A program made the translations under genes and the position numbers. 64,000 bases of DNA from NCBI GenBank assembly GCA_026636295.1, contig CP089450.1, forward strand, positions 682,001 through 746,000, read 5' to 3'. Positions 1 to 10,078 of this stretch are shown one piece after another; the first letter of the stretch is position 1; each line of letters opens with the position of its first letter. This DNA comes from Medakamo hakoo. Its lineage: Eukaryota > Chlorophyta > Trebouxiophyceae > Coccomyxaceae. The notes below the pieces were generated by a model. It was not told where the DNA came from. It searched no databases and saw only the letters and a list, made by a program, of their open reading frames with translations.

Positions 1-129
1 GCGCCGGCCATCGCGAGTGCGTTGAGGTGTGTTGTGCAAAAAAACGAAAAAAGCTCTCCCTGCTGCGCTCGCTCTCAACACACCCGCTCGCCCCCCTCTC
101 CATCCATCTCTCTCCCTCTCTCCCTTCTA
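1..129. other. Window edge, 3' flank of TAF5
   Basis: Contains A-runs at about 39-51 and a CT-rich tract at 80-130. No gene can be supported here. Confidence 0.35.
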
Positions 130-2518
130 TCACCGCCGGCCCAGGCTCAACGCCCCAGCCGCCAGCAGCAGGTTGCGGGACGAAAACTTGAGCGCAATGG
201 GTGGGGTGGCTTTCGTAGGCCAGACGGCCAGCTCTGGGAGGGCTGGGACGGCGGGACCCGCAGGCCCCGCCGCCGCAGCGGCGGCGTCGGCCGCGCCCGC
301 CCGTCCGCGGTCGTCGCCGCGCGCGGCCGCGGCCGCCGCGCGCGCGGCAGCTGTGGCCGCCGCCTCCGCGGCTTTGGCAGCGGCCAATGACCCACTCGCA
401 TCCCACAGCCGCACCGCATCGTCCGCGCCGCCAGAAGCCAGGACGGGCGCGGTCGTGCCGCCGTCGGCCGCGCCGCGCGCATAAGCCAGCGACCACACAG
501 CGTGCCCAGCATGGGCGGTCGGCGCGGCCGCACGGGGCCGGGCGGCACGCAGGTCCCACAGCACGATGCGCCCGTCCTCATCGCCGGACGCCAGCGCCGT
601 CCCATCGGGGCTGAAGGCCAGGGCGGTCACGGGCGCCGTGTGCCCCGCAGGCCCGCCGACGAGGACGCGGGCGGCCGCGCCGTCGCGCGCGTCCCAGAGG
701 CGCGCGGTCGCGTCGTCGGAGCCCGTCGCCAGGTAGTGGCAGTTGGGGTGCCAGGCGACGGTCAGGACGTCGGACGTGTGGCCGGCGAAGACGCGCAAGG
801 CCGCGGCGCGTTCGGTCGACCACAGGCGGGCGGTGCGGTCGGCGGAGGCGGACGCAAAGTACAGGCCGCGCGGGCAGGCGGCCACGCCCCACACCGGCCA
901 GGCGTGCTCTCTGTACACAGCCACGGCGGCGCGGGCGTCGGTGGACCAGGCGCGGAGCGTGCCGTCACCAGACGCGGACAGCGCCAGCAGGGACCCGTCC
1001 ATGCCGGGCGCGGACAAGAAATCCACGCCGTACACGGGGCCGGCGTGGCCGCGCAGAATGGTGATGGGCGGCGGGGCGGGCGGGCCACCCCCGGCAGAGG
1101 AGGCGGCGCCGTCGTCGTCTTCCGGCGGCGGGCGGGCCGGCTCGCCCGCCGCACGGGCAGCGGCAGCCGCAGCCGCCCGCGCCCGGGCGGCCGTCCCGGC
1201 GGCCGCGCCCGCCGCGACGTCGTACAAGCGGACGCTGGCATCGGCAAACCCGCCGACGACCAGGCTGGCGTCGTCGGCCAGGGCGGCGCAGTTCAGGGCG
1301 CGGTGCGTGTTGACAAACGTGAACATGGCCGCGGAGGGCAGGGAGTCCGGCGACACGGCCGCGCGCGCCCGCAAGTCGTCGACCTCCCCGCCCAGCGCGT
1401 CTTCGTCGACGTCCGGCAGGGGGATGGACGGCGCGAGGCACGTGGCCGCGACACGCGCGCGGCGCGCCCTCTCGGCCGCCACATCCCGCAGCAGCTGAGC
1501 TTTGGCTTTCTTTGTGAGGGGGCGGCCCTCCGCGTCCGTTTCGGGCAGGGCAGCACCCTCACCGGCCGCGAGCATCTCGCCGACGGCCGAGCCGGCGATG
1601 CGTTCGGCGACGACGCGCTCGACCGCCGGGTCGGCCAGCCGGTTGAGCGTCAGCGCCCCGGCATTCACCGCCGCCGCGTCTGTGGCCAGGGCGCCCGCCG
1701 CCAGTGCCGGCTCTTCCGACGCCGCGGCAGCGGCGGCGGACAGGGGCTGGCCGTCGACGACGTGCAGGGCCAGGCGGTCGTTGATGAGGGACAGCAGCAG
1801 CCCGCCCGGCCCGGTGCCCGTGCCGCCGCCGCCGGCGCGGCGCAGGTAGGCCATGAGCAGGTCGAAGGAGTGGCCGCACAGCGTCAGCGGGTGGCGGGAC
1901 GCGCGCGCCGCGGACGCGACGCGGTCGGAGGCGACGGCGTCGGGCGTGGTGACGCCCTGCAGGGCGGCCAGCTCGGCCGCGCGCGCGCGCGACCCACCCG
2001 CGCCGCCGCCGCGCTGCTCGCTGGAGAACCGGGCCTGGTGCCGGGCAAAGAGGGCCGCCGCGTCGGAGGGGTGGCCGCGCGCCACCAGCTCCAGGTATGT
2101 GTGGACGAAGAGCGGGTACAGGATGCGGGCCAGCTCCGGCTGTGTGGGATGAATGGGAGGAGGGGGAGTGGGTGGTGAGGGGGGGGGGGTGATGGGTTGA
2201 TGGGAGACGAGCGGAAAACAAGAACGCATCAACACGACGCACCCTGTACAGGTCCAGGCTGCCGTCCACCCAGGCGGCCAGGCCGTCAAAGGCCGGGCCA
2301 TACGCACGCGCGTCCCCGTGCGCATCCAGCTGGAGGAGGAGGGCGCCTGGGAGCGCGGCCATGGCCGCGTCGGGCGGGGGCGGGCCCGCGCCCGCGCCGG
2401 CTAACGACGGCCCTGCTTCCGTGGCGAGCGTCGCCGCCGCACGGTCAAACCTGCGCAGGGAGAGGTAGCGAAAGACCAGGCGGTCGATGGCTTTGCACGC
2501 ATCCTGGTCGGACGCCAT
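130..2518 (-). CDS. TAF5: TAF5, WD40 subunit of TFIID
   Basis: Two exons (2243-2518 and 130-2139, intron 2140-2242) give 761 residues. Residues about 8-35 form a LisH-like helix pair. They are followed by a TAF5 NTD2-type helical domain split by the intron (ELARILYPLFVHTYLELVAR lies just after it). A low-complexity Ala/Gly linker leads to six WD40 repeats from about residue 365, with clear GH...WD units such as GHTSDVLTVAWHP and GHTAPVTALAFSPDG. This order of LisH, NTD2 and WD40 is diagnostic of TAF5, a scaffold of TFIID (and of SAGA in some lineages). The ATG at 2518 is the first in-frame start before the LisH helix. The donor is GTGCGT and the acceptor follows CACACAG. A divergent promoter is shared with the SOSS-B gene. 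TAF5L-type paralogues are the main alternative. Confidence 0.9.
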
Positions 2519-2613
2519 GTCGCGGGGGCCGGGGAGCGCCGCCGTGCGGGAAAGGGAGTCTGACGCATGCTCTCTCCCTTTCACTGTTTTTTTCCGCGAA
2601 GAAAAAGAACAGG
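2519..2613. promoter_or_regulatory. Divergent promoter TAF5 / SOSS-B
   Basis: Only 95 bases separate the two start codons. The stretch holds a T-run (about 2587-2593) near the SOSS-B side and no recognisable TATA box. Both 5' UTRs and the core promoter must fit here. Confidence 0.5.
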
Positions 2614-3223
2614 ATGGCCGCCACTAAACCGTTCACCCGCATCCTGGACTTGCGCCCCTCGCTCCAGCCTGTGGACGTGCACTTCATCGTCTTGGAGAGA
2701 GGTGCGTGTGTGAGAGGGGTGCCGCGCGCGTGGCAGGAGGCGAGGACGCGCGGCCTCTCTCTTCCGCGCCCTCGCCATCCACCCCACCCCCACGCGCCAT
2801 CTCCATCCATTCCACGCACACATACACACACACACAGGCGAGACCACGACCATCCGCAAATCCGAGGGCGGCGTCATCAAAGACGTCCCCACGTCCACGG
2901 CCCGTGTCGCGGACGGGTCCGCGTGCGTGACGCTGCACTTGGTGGGGGCCGACGAGTGCGCGGCGAGCGCGCTGTGCCCCGGCGACACGTACTCCCTCCG
3001 CGGCGGCCTGTTCACCGCCGAGCGCGGGGGCGGGAACGCGCTGCGGGCGGGGCGCAAAGGCCAGCTGGAGAGGACGGGCTACATGACGGCCATCCTGGCG
3101 GAGGGCCCCGACATGTCGTCCGTCCGGTTCGAGGCCGACCCGGCCACAGGGTTGAACGCGCCCGTCCAGCCCCTGCCGACGCGGGTGTGGGCGCCGCCGG
3201 GCGGCGGGGGTGGTGGGGGGTGA
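2614..3223 (+). CDS. SOSSB: SOSS complex subunit B (hSSB1/NABP-like OB-fold protein)
   Basis: Two exons (2614-2701 and 2838-3223) encode 157 residues. The N-terminus carries the SOSS-B signature (ILDLRPSLQPVDVHFIVLER). An OB-fold follows, with VADGSACVTLHLVG, then CPGDTYSLRGG, and it ends in a LERTGYMTAILAEGPDMSS segment that matches the strand following the OB core in human SSB1. The family binds single-stranded DNA and acts in double-strand-break signalling with the INTS3-containing SOSS complex. The C-terminal tail is short and Gly-rich rather than the longer Pro-rich tail of animals. The intron donor is GTGCGTG and its acceptor sits after a CA repeat. The gene is head to head with TAF5. 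Confidence 0.87.
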
Positions 3224-3429
3224 GAGTGCGAGGGTGAGGTGTAGTTGCGTGATTGTAGGTGCGTGCTTGCTGGCTAGTTCACCAGGAGGTCGCCCGTTTT
3301 GCCGCCAGGCCGCGCACACAGCGAACGAAAATGGGACGGGCGCAAGGTCCGGCCCGGGTCGGCGGCACGCGCACAGTGACGAAAACGAACAAGGAAAAAA
3401 GAAAAACCGACCGTGAAAACGACGGAAGG

Positions 3430-5247
3430 ATGAGCACGGCCGCCGCCCTGTCCCTCGTCCCGCACGCCGTCGTCCTGTGCGGGGCCGGCGGCGGGCCCGG
3501 CCTGTCGCCCTTGCCCGGCCCGCCGGCGCTGCTGCCCATCGGCAACGAAGCCGCGCTCGGCTTTTTACTGCGCGCCCTGGAGGGCGCGGGCGTGCGATCG
3601 GCCATGCTGGTGAGTGGCTGGTGGGACTGGGCACGAGCCTGGCTGCACGGGCGCTGGGAGGGGAGGGGTGGAGGGAGAGGCGGGCGTGGGGGAGGGGCGC
3701 GGGCGAGTGCACATTGGCCGCCGTCGCCCTCACCCCACCATCCATCCATCCATCCTCACGTCCCGCCCCGTCCACAACGCGCACACACACACACACGTCC
3801 ACTCCAGATGGCCGCCACGGACGCAGTGGCCTCCAAACTGTCGGCCTGGGTCGCTAAGCACTGGCAGGCCGGCCCCGCCGGCGCGGCGCCTCGCCTCAGC
3901 CTCACCATTCGCACGTCGCCGCCCAACGCCGGCTCAGGCGGCGCCCTGGCCGCGGCCCTGACCGCCCTCGACCTGCCGCCCGGCTCGCCCGTCGTCGTCA
4001 CCGCCGCCGACCTCGTCACGGAAGACGCGCCACTGGCCCGGGCGTTCCTGGCCCACTTCCGGGCGGGCGCGCTCGTGACCGCCCTCCTCGCCCACCGCCG
4101 CACGTCGCCCGCCTCGGAGACGAAGCCCGGCCGGGCGCCGCGCGGCGTGGATTACGTCGCCCTGGCCGGCGGGGGTGGGGGTGGTGGCCGGGACGGCGGC
4201 GGACCCGGCGCCAACGCCCTGGCGCCCGAACCGGCGCTCCTGCACCTGGCCCTCGGCCCGGCCGACCCGGCCGGCCCGCCCGCGCGCGAGGTGGCTCTGC
4301 CCCTCGCCGCCCTGGCCGCCGCCGCCGCGGCCGCGTCCGCCGCGTCCGCGTCTGCCCCCGGAGGCGGGCGCGGCGCCGGCGCGGGCGGCGCGCTCACCCT
4401 GCGGTCGGACCTGGCGGCGGCGGGGTGTTACGTCCTGGACGCGGGCGGCGCGGCGGCCGCGCTCGCGACCCTCGCCGACCGGGCCGGCGGCGCCTGCCCC
4501 CTGTCCCTGGGCCGAGACGTGGTCCCGTACCTGCTCCGCCGCCAGTTCACGCCCCGGCCCGCGGAGGAGGGAGGGGAGGACGGCGGCGGCGGCGGCGGCG
4601 GCCACGCGGCGCCTGCCGCGCGGCCGCCGGCCCCGCAGACGCCGACGCCGCCCGGCGCGCCCTCATCCGCGGCGGCCTCCACCAACCCGCGCCCTGTGTG
4701 CCAGGCCACCATCGCGCCGCGCGGCACGGTCGTGTGCGCGCGCGCCCACACCGCCCAGGCCTTCCTGGACTTGAACCGGGACGTGGCGGCCGCGGACGCG
4801 TCTTTCAGGGCGGGTGGTGTGGTCGGCGGGGGTGGCGGCGGACCGGACGGCGCGCCCTCCTCCACGACTCCGCCGCCCACGCCGTCGGGCGCGCCGGCCG
4901 CCGCGTCCATCCACCCGACCGTGACGCTGGGCACCAAGGCGGCCGTGTCGCCCGGGTGCATCGTCGGGCCCGACTGCGCGCTGGGCGACCGCGCGGCCGT
5001 CAAGAAATCGGTGTTGGGCCCGGGCGTCGTCTTGGGCAAGGGCGCCAAGGTCACCAATTCCGTGCTGCTGGCCGGGTGCGTGGTGGGCGAGGGCGCGACC
5101 GTGCAGAACGCGGTGCTGTGCGCTGGGGCGAGCGTGGGAGACCGCGCGGTCGTGCGGGACGCCAAGGTTGGGCCGGGCCACGCTGTGGCAGAGGGCGACG
5201 AGGTCGTGGACGAGACGGTGGGGGGTGGTGCGGGTGTCAATGAATGA
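3430..5247 (+). CDS. EIF2B3: Translation initiation factor eIF2B subunit gamma
   Basis: Exons 3430-3609 and 3808-5247 encode 539 residues. The N-terminal half is a nucleotidyltransferase-like fold (VVLCGAGGGPGLSPL, then LLPIGNEAALGFLLRALE). The last ~130 residues are a left-handed beta-helix of hexapeptide repeats (VSPGCIVGPDCALGDRAAVK, then KSVLGPGVVLGKGAKVTNSV and following), the catalytic-subcomplex arrangement of eIF2B-gamma. The KKSVLG...NSVLLAGCVVGEGATVQ order favours gamma over epsilon, and no W2 domain follows. Long Ala/Gly inserts (residues about 250-320 and 370-450) make it longer than usual. eIF2B recycles eIF2-GDP to eIF2-GTP in the cytosol. Confidence 0.87.
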   Translation: MSTAAALSLVPHAVVLCGAGGGPGLSPLPGPPALLPIGNEAALGFLLRALEGAGVRSAMLVSGWWDWARAWLHGRWEGRGGGRGGRGGGARASAHWPPSPSPHHPSIHPHVPPRPQRAHTHTRPLQMAATDAVASKLSAWVAKHWQAGPAGAAPRLSLTIRTSPPNAGSGGALAAALTALDLPPGSPVVVTAADLVTEDAPLARAFLAHFRAGALVTALLAHRRTSPASETKPGRAPRGVDYVALAGGGGGGGRDGGGPGANALAPEPALLHLALGPADPAGPPAREVALPLAALAAAAAAASAASASAPGGGRGAGAGGALTLRSDLAAAGCYVLDAGGAAAALATLADRAGGACPLSLGRDVVPYLLRRQFTPRPAEEGGEDGGGGGGGHAAPAARPPAPQTPTPPGAPSSAAASTNPRPVCQATIAPRGTVVCARAHTAQAFLDLNRDVAAADASFRAGGVVGGGGGGPDGAPSSTTPPPTPSGAPAAASIHPTVTLGTKAAVSPGCIVGPDCALGDRAAVKKSVLGPGVVLGKGAKVTNSVLLAGCVVGEGATVQNAVLCAGASVGDRAVVRDAKVGPGHAVAEGDEVVDETVGGGAGVNE

Positions 5248-5493
5248 AAGCATGCAGTCTTTTCGCGTGGTCGCAACACGCTCTCAGCCCGGCGCGCACG
5301 GCCCGCGGCCGTGTGATGGGAGGCTGGACGGAACAGAGGGCAAGGTTGAGAGGGAGCGCAGTCACAGCGGCGATCAAAAGTCGAGGCGCCAGAACCCTTT
5401 GCGGCGGGCGGTGCTGTCCCTTCCCCTCCCTGGTCGACGAGCAGGCGCATCCCGCACTAGCAGCAGCCTGCGCGCCGCGCGCCCGAGGCGGCC

Positions 5494-6109
5494 ATGGCGG
5501 TGCGTTCGTATGGTTTTTTTTTGCCGCAGGCAAGCCATATCCGCCGTCGTCGCAATTGCGCTCACGTCCCCCCTCCCACCCACCCCTCACAGACCATCCC
5601 CGTCAACCCCAAGCCCTTCCTCAACGACCTGACGGGCAAGCCCGTCATCGTCAAGCTGAAGTGGGGCATGGAGTACAAAGGTGAGAGCGTGATAGAAGGA
5701 AAGCAGCAAAGAGGGATCGACGGCGTCGTCTCCCTTTTGCTCGCTCGTCTCACGCCTGCTCTGTGACACGCACAAACACGCACACACAAACAGGCTACCT
5801 GGTATCCGTGGACGCGTACATGAACCTGCAGGTGCGTGCAGATGCGGCGTGTTGCTTTTTGGAGGGCGCTACCGCTTTTTCCGCCGCACGCACCCGCCGC
5901 CCCTCTCTCAGTCGTTTTTTTTCTCACGTCCGCCATCCCCCTCCCGACACGCACGCACGCCCAAACAGCTGGCCTCCACGGAAGAGTTCATCGACGGCAA
6001 ACCCACCGGCGAGTTGGGCGAAGTCTTCATTCGGTGCAACAACGTCCTGTACATGAGAGCCGCGCCGGACGAGGAGGGAGGGGGTGGGGGTGGGATGGAG
6101 GAGGCGTGA
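5494..6109 (+). CDS. SNRPF: Spliceosomal Sm protein F
   Basis: Four exons: 5494-5499, 5593-5680, 5794-5831 and 5969-6109, giving 90 residues. The spliced start reads [20 protein letters not shown]. The protein continues with [20 protein letters not shown] (Sm1) and [18 protein letters not shown] (Sm2), a nearly full-length match to SmF. It is a ring subunit of the Sm heptamer on U1, U2, U4 and U5 snRNA. The first coding exon is only six bases (ATG GCG). It was chosen because GTGCGT follows directly, the acceptor CTCACAG restores the exact SmF N-terminus, and all phases agree. The tail is acidic and Gly-rich. Confidence 0.95.
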
Positions 6110-6233
6110 AATTGAATGAAAACCGAGCACGAGGAAACGCAACACGACGCCGCACAGGTGCGCGAGGGCAGCAGCGCGGCACGAAGGAGACGGGGGCGGG
6201 ACGGAGACAGACAAGACAACAAACAGACTCTCT

Positions 6234-7892
6234 CTACGCGCTCAACACTTTTCCATCCACGCCGACCGCGGCCGGCCGGGTCGGCGGGCCTTCGACCACC
6301 CTCAACCCCCGCGCCGCCAGCCGTTCCTCCAGCGGCGGGTCCCGCGGCCGGGACGCCAGCGGCCGGTGGGCGAGGACCCGGCGTTTGGCGGGCGGGCAGC
6401 GGGACGCGCCGCCCGCCTCCGCCCACGCCTCCTCCACCTCTGCCGCCGCGGCCGCGAGCAGGAGCGTGCCCGCGACCTGTTGCCTGACCAGCTCCCGTAT
6501 GCCCGCCAACGGCCAGTTCACACCGCCGTCCGCCTTGCGCACCCAGGCCAGGTCTCCGCCTCCAAACGCAGCACCGCAGAAGAGGAGGGGCCGTTCCGGC
6601 GCCATTTTGTACTGCGGCTTCGACGGAAAGGCGCCCTTGACGTCCAGCAGGTGCGCCGCGATGGCCGGCGCTTCCAGCCCGCGGCCGACCAGGTGGAGGA
6701 CGCACACCAGGCACCGGACCTGGTGCCACAGGAAGGCGGAGCCTGTCACCGTGATGAGGACGGCGTCCATGCCGGGCGGCGGCGCGACGGCCGTGAGGAG
6801 GGAGGGCGGCGACGGGCGGCGCGGCGGCGCGGCCGGGTCGGGGCGAGGGTTGGGCGTGCAACCTTCTTCTTCTTCCCCGCCGCCAATGCGGTCGACCGTC
6901 AGGTCCAGCAGCGTGCGTGTGAAGTTGGTCACCGTCGGGATGTCGGCCCGGCAAAAGTTGCGGAAGTCGTGCGTGCCGATGAGGTGGGCGGCCGCCTGCC
7001 GCATGGCTGACAGGTCGAGCCGTTCGGGCCGACCCCCCCCGCTCTCGCGGTCGCCTCCGGTCTCGCCGTCGCTCCGGCAGTCGTCCACCAGGAAATAGCG
7101 GTACCGCCTCCAGGCCGCCGAGAACCGCGCAGAAAAGCCGGGTGGAGCCGGCGCCCAGGCCGTCACGCGGACCGTCGGCGGCAGCGCGCCGTTGAGGGTG
7201 CGGACAAAGTCGATCTCCTCGCCGTCGCCGCTGCCGCCGCCGGCCGCAGGGACGCCTTCCGGCCCCAAGCGCGACCGCACGCGCAGGGCGACGACCTGGC
7301 CGACCCCGCTCACACCCCTGTCCGTGCGCCCGCACCGGCTGTACTCCAGTTCGGGCGGCACCAGCGGCGGCAGGGCGCCCGTGCGCGGGTCGGCCTCGCC
7401 CCTGGGTGGGACGAGGCCGGTCCGCCGCAGCGCGGCAAACAGCGCCGCCTCCACCGTGCCGTCGTCGACCCGGCCCTGGGAGGTGAAGCCGGCGTAGTCC
7501 CAGCCCAGGTAGAAGAGTTCCAGGGCGATGAAGCGCGTGTGGGCGGGGCGACGGGCTGGTGGAGGGGGTGGCGGCGTGTCCAGGCCGGCTGCCGCGGGCT
7601 GAGTGGTCGGGCGCCGAAACGGCAGGGCGTCTGTGCGTTTGGTTTTAGAAGGGGAGTGTGCGTGTGAGAACGCGCGTGTTCTGGAGTCCAGAGCTTACTA
7701 CAGACAAGCCACATCCTTGGACTCACTGTTGGCCGGTGCGGGCGCGGATGACGACGGCTCTGCCGGCTGTGGCGGCGGCCGGGCATCGAGCGCATCGGCG
7801 GCGGCGCGCAATGCGGCCGCGAGCTGCGAGGGTGGCGTGCCCGGTGGAGCGCCCACTGCGGTCGCTAGGGCTGCCATATTGGGCAGCGTCAT
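6234..7892 (-). CDS. PUS3: tRNA pseudouridine(38/39) synthase
   Basis: Exons 7727-7892 and 6234-7630 encode 520 residues. After a low-complexity N-terminal extension come RFIALELFYLGWDYAGFTSQ and the catalytic-Asp motif SRCGRTDRGVSGVGQ. The TruA-type core continues with HLIGTHDFRNFCRAD and the C-terminal GSAFLWHQVRCLV. These are the PUS3/Deg1 hallmarks, distinct from PUS1 (YQGMQ type). The enzyme isomerises U38 and U39 in the anticodon stem of tRNAs. The start at 7892 and the splice to AACGCCCTGCC keep frame (phase 1). It converges with SmF (124 bases between stops) and lies tandem to the upstream helical-repeat gene. Confidence 0.9.
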
Positions 7893-8044
7893 GGTGACAG
7901 GGTCGGCGCGGCCACGGGTCGACCGTGTTGGGGACGCGCCGCCGCGAAAAGAATGGAGGTGTGTGAGCGGTCGGGACCTCCTGGACCAAACCTAGCCACC
8001 ACCTACAAAAGACGCCATCCCCCGCCGGCGCACGCACCGGCAAC

Positions 8045-9419
8045 TCACCCATCCAGCCGGGGCAGCACCCGCCTGCACGCGGCATCCACCCAGGGCGCGC
8101 GCGCGCCCGCCACGACGCCGCCCTTCAACCCGTCCAACGGCCCCAGGCTCCGCACCAACCCCGCCGCCTCCTCAGCACCTCCACCGCCGCCGCCGCCGGC
8201 CCCCACAGCCCCTGCCGCCGCGCTCGCCCACCGGCCCGCCTCCGTCGACCGCCGCGGTACGAGCGTCAGCAGCTGGGCCAGGCGCCAGGCGGCCGCGGCG
8301 GCCAAAGACGGGTGGACGGGGTGGTGGTGGTGGGCGGCCGCCCACACCTTTCCGCCCTCACTCCCGCCGCCGCCGCTGGCGTCGACCAGCCCCGCATCCA
8401 GGGCCGCCCGCCGGTACAGACCCTCCGCCACCGTCAGTTGGGCACGCCGGGCGAATGTGTCGCCCAGGAGGAGGAGTGACGCGGTGGCGGCCGCGGGTGC
8501 GGGCGGCGGCAGCGCCGACGTGGTCTGTCCGTCTTCCCCCGTCGCGGCTTTCAACGCCGCGGCCGCCGCGTCCTCCGCGCCCGCCCAGTCCTGGCGGGCC
8601 AGCAGAATCTGGGCACTGCCTGCCAGCGCGGACGCGAGGGCCGCGCGCCGGGTGGCCGGGCCGGACGGGGCGGTCAGCGGGGCGGGTGCGGACGCGAGCG
8701 CGGCCGCCGCCTCGAACAGGCGGCCGGCGTCGTCGCTGGCGCCGGTCGCGAAGAGGACGCCGCCAGCGCGGAGGGCGGCCCAGGCGGTGGACAAGCCACC
8801 GTCGGCGTCGTCGTCGCTCGGAGGCGCGGCGGCGGACGCCACAGTGGCCGCGGCGGCGGCCGCTCCCTGCGCGTCGCACGCAGCATGGCGGGCCAGGGCG
8901 CGCCACCCATCGCCCGCCGCACCGGCGTCGCCCGCTTCGCTGTCCCACCCGGCAGTCAGACACGCCCGGACGTGCGCGTCCACCGCGGCTGCATGCAGGG
9001 AGCCGCCGCTGTGCCCCGTGCCAGCGGCTTCGACGGCGGCCGCTTTTGCGAGGTCGGCCGACGCCCGCCACTCGCCCCGCCCGGCCTCCACCTCCGCCCA
9101 CGCCAGGCGCAGGCGGGCGGTGTCGAGGGGGGCTGAGGTGCTGGCCAGCCCTGTTTGCAAGACGTCGACCGCGGAGTCGGCGGACGTGGCCTGTTGTGTG
9201 TGCGTTTGTGCGGACGGAGGCGTGAGATGGGTGGGTGGGGGCTGGTCGGCCGAACGAGGAAAAGTAAAACAGCGCGGCGCTCACCTGGCCGCCCCGCACG
9301 TAGGCCAGGATGGAGTCGGCCAGCCCGGCGCCGGCGCTGGATGCGTAGGTGGCTGCCTGAGCCTGCCCGCCGAAGCGGGTCGAGCACGCGGCGGCGGTCG
9401 CCGCGGCCCGGGCGAGCAT
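8045..9419 (-). CDS. Helical-repeat (TPR-like) protein, probably organelle-targeted
   Basis: Exons 9285-9419 and 8045-9190 encode 426 residues. The first ~30 residues are Ala/Ser/Arg-rich with no acidic residue (MLARAAATAAACSTRFGGQA), compatible with a mitochondrial or plastid leader. The rest is a run of amphipathic helix pairs with TPR-like spacing (AEVEAGRGEWRASADLAKAA, ILLARQDWAGAEDAAAAAL, AQLTVAEGLYRRAALDAG). I do not recognise the family; the function is unknown. The donor GTGAGC and acceptor CACACAACAG fit the local pattern in phase 0. The last codons are followed by TGA inside a GGGTGAGT context, so a further 3' exon cannot be excluded. The gene is head to head with the CoA-binding gene. 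Confidence 0.72.
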
Positions 9420-9496
9420 GGGGCCGCGTTGTTTTTTGTTCGGTGCTCTGTGTGTGCTCCAGCGAAAGCCATTCGCGCTGCCTCGTGCTCATTCAC
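9420..9496. promoter_or_regulatory. Very short divergent promoter
   Basis: There are 77 bases between the opposing start codons of the TPR-like gene and the CoA-binding gene. The stretch contains a T-rich GTTTTTTG patch and no TATA box. Confidence 0.45.
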
Positions 9497-10000
9497 ATGC
9501 TTCGTTCGCTGGCCCGCCTGCGGCCGCCCCGCCCTCTCCCAGCCCGCTGCCGCGCGACCATGGCGTCGGAGCGCGACGTGGCGTCCATTGCGCGCGACGC
9601 CAAACGCGTGGCTGTGATTGGCATCCGCCCGGGCGTGGACGCGCGCGGCCGCGACCTGTCCACCCGCCCGGCCTTCTTCGTCCCGGCCGCCCTGCACGCC
9701 GACGGCGTGGAGATCGTGCCCGTCCCCGTCCCCGCCGCCGAAGCCGACGAGTATTGCGGCGCCAAACCCGTCAGCCTGGCCGACCTGGCTTCCCTCCCTC
9801 CCGTCGACGTCGCCGTCTTTTTCCGCAAGGCGGCCGACCTGCCGCCTCCCGCCGAGGTCATTGCCGCCCGCCCACGAGTGGCCTGGTTGCAGAGCGGCAT
9901 CTCCGACCTGGACTGGGAGAAGGCTGTGGCGGCGTCCGGACTCATCCAGGTGGTGTCGGACCGTTGCATCAAAGTGGAGCGGGCGCGGGCCAAACTGTAG
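9497..10000 (+). CDS. CoA-binding (YccU/DUF-type Rossmann) protein
   Basis: Single exon, 167 residues. It shows the CoA-binding family pattern: VAVIGIRPG near the N-terminus, LADLASLPPVDVAVFFRKAA in the middle, AWLQSGI, and the terminal VVSDRCIKVERARAKL, which matches the family's invariant DRCIK-E motif. Bacterial YccU proteins of this fold bind CoA; the eukaryotic role is unknown. The first 22 residues are basic and Pro-rich (MLRSLARLRPPRP), so the protein may enter mitochondria. A second ATG at 9560 would give a cytosolic form without the leader. It converges with SufE-BolA (78 bases between stops). Confidence 0.85.
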   Translation: MLRSLARLRPPRPLPARCRATMASERDVASIARDAKRVAVIGIRPGVDARGRDLSTRPAFFVPAALHADGVEIVPVPVPAAEADEYCGAKPVSLADLASLPPVDVAVFFRKAADLPPPAEVIAARPRVAWLQSGISDLDWEKAVAASGLIQVVSDRCIKVERARAKL

Positions 10001-10078
10001 TTGACGAGGACGAGGAACGGAGGGCAGTCGCGTTTTGTGATGATCCGTGCAACACCCCCCCTCCTCCTCCTCCCTCCC

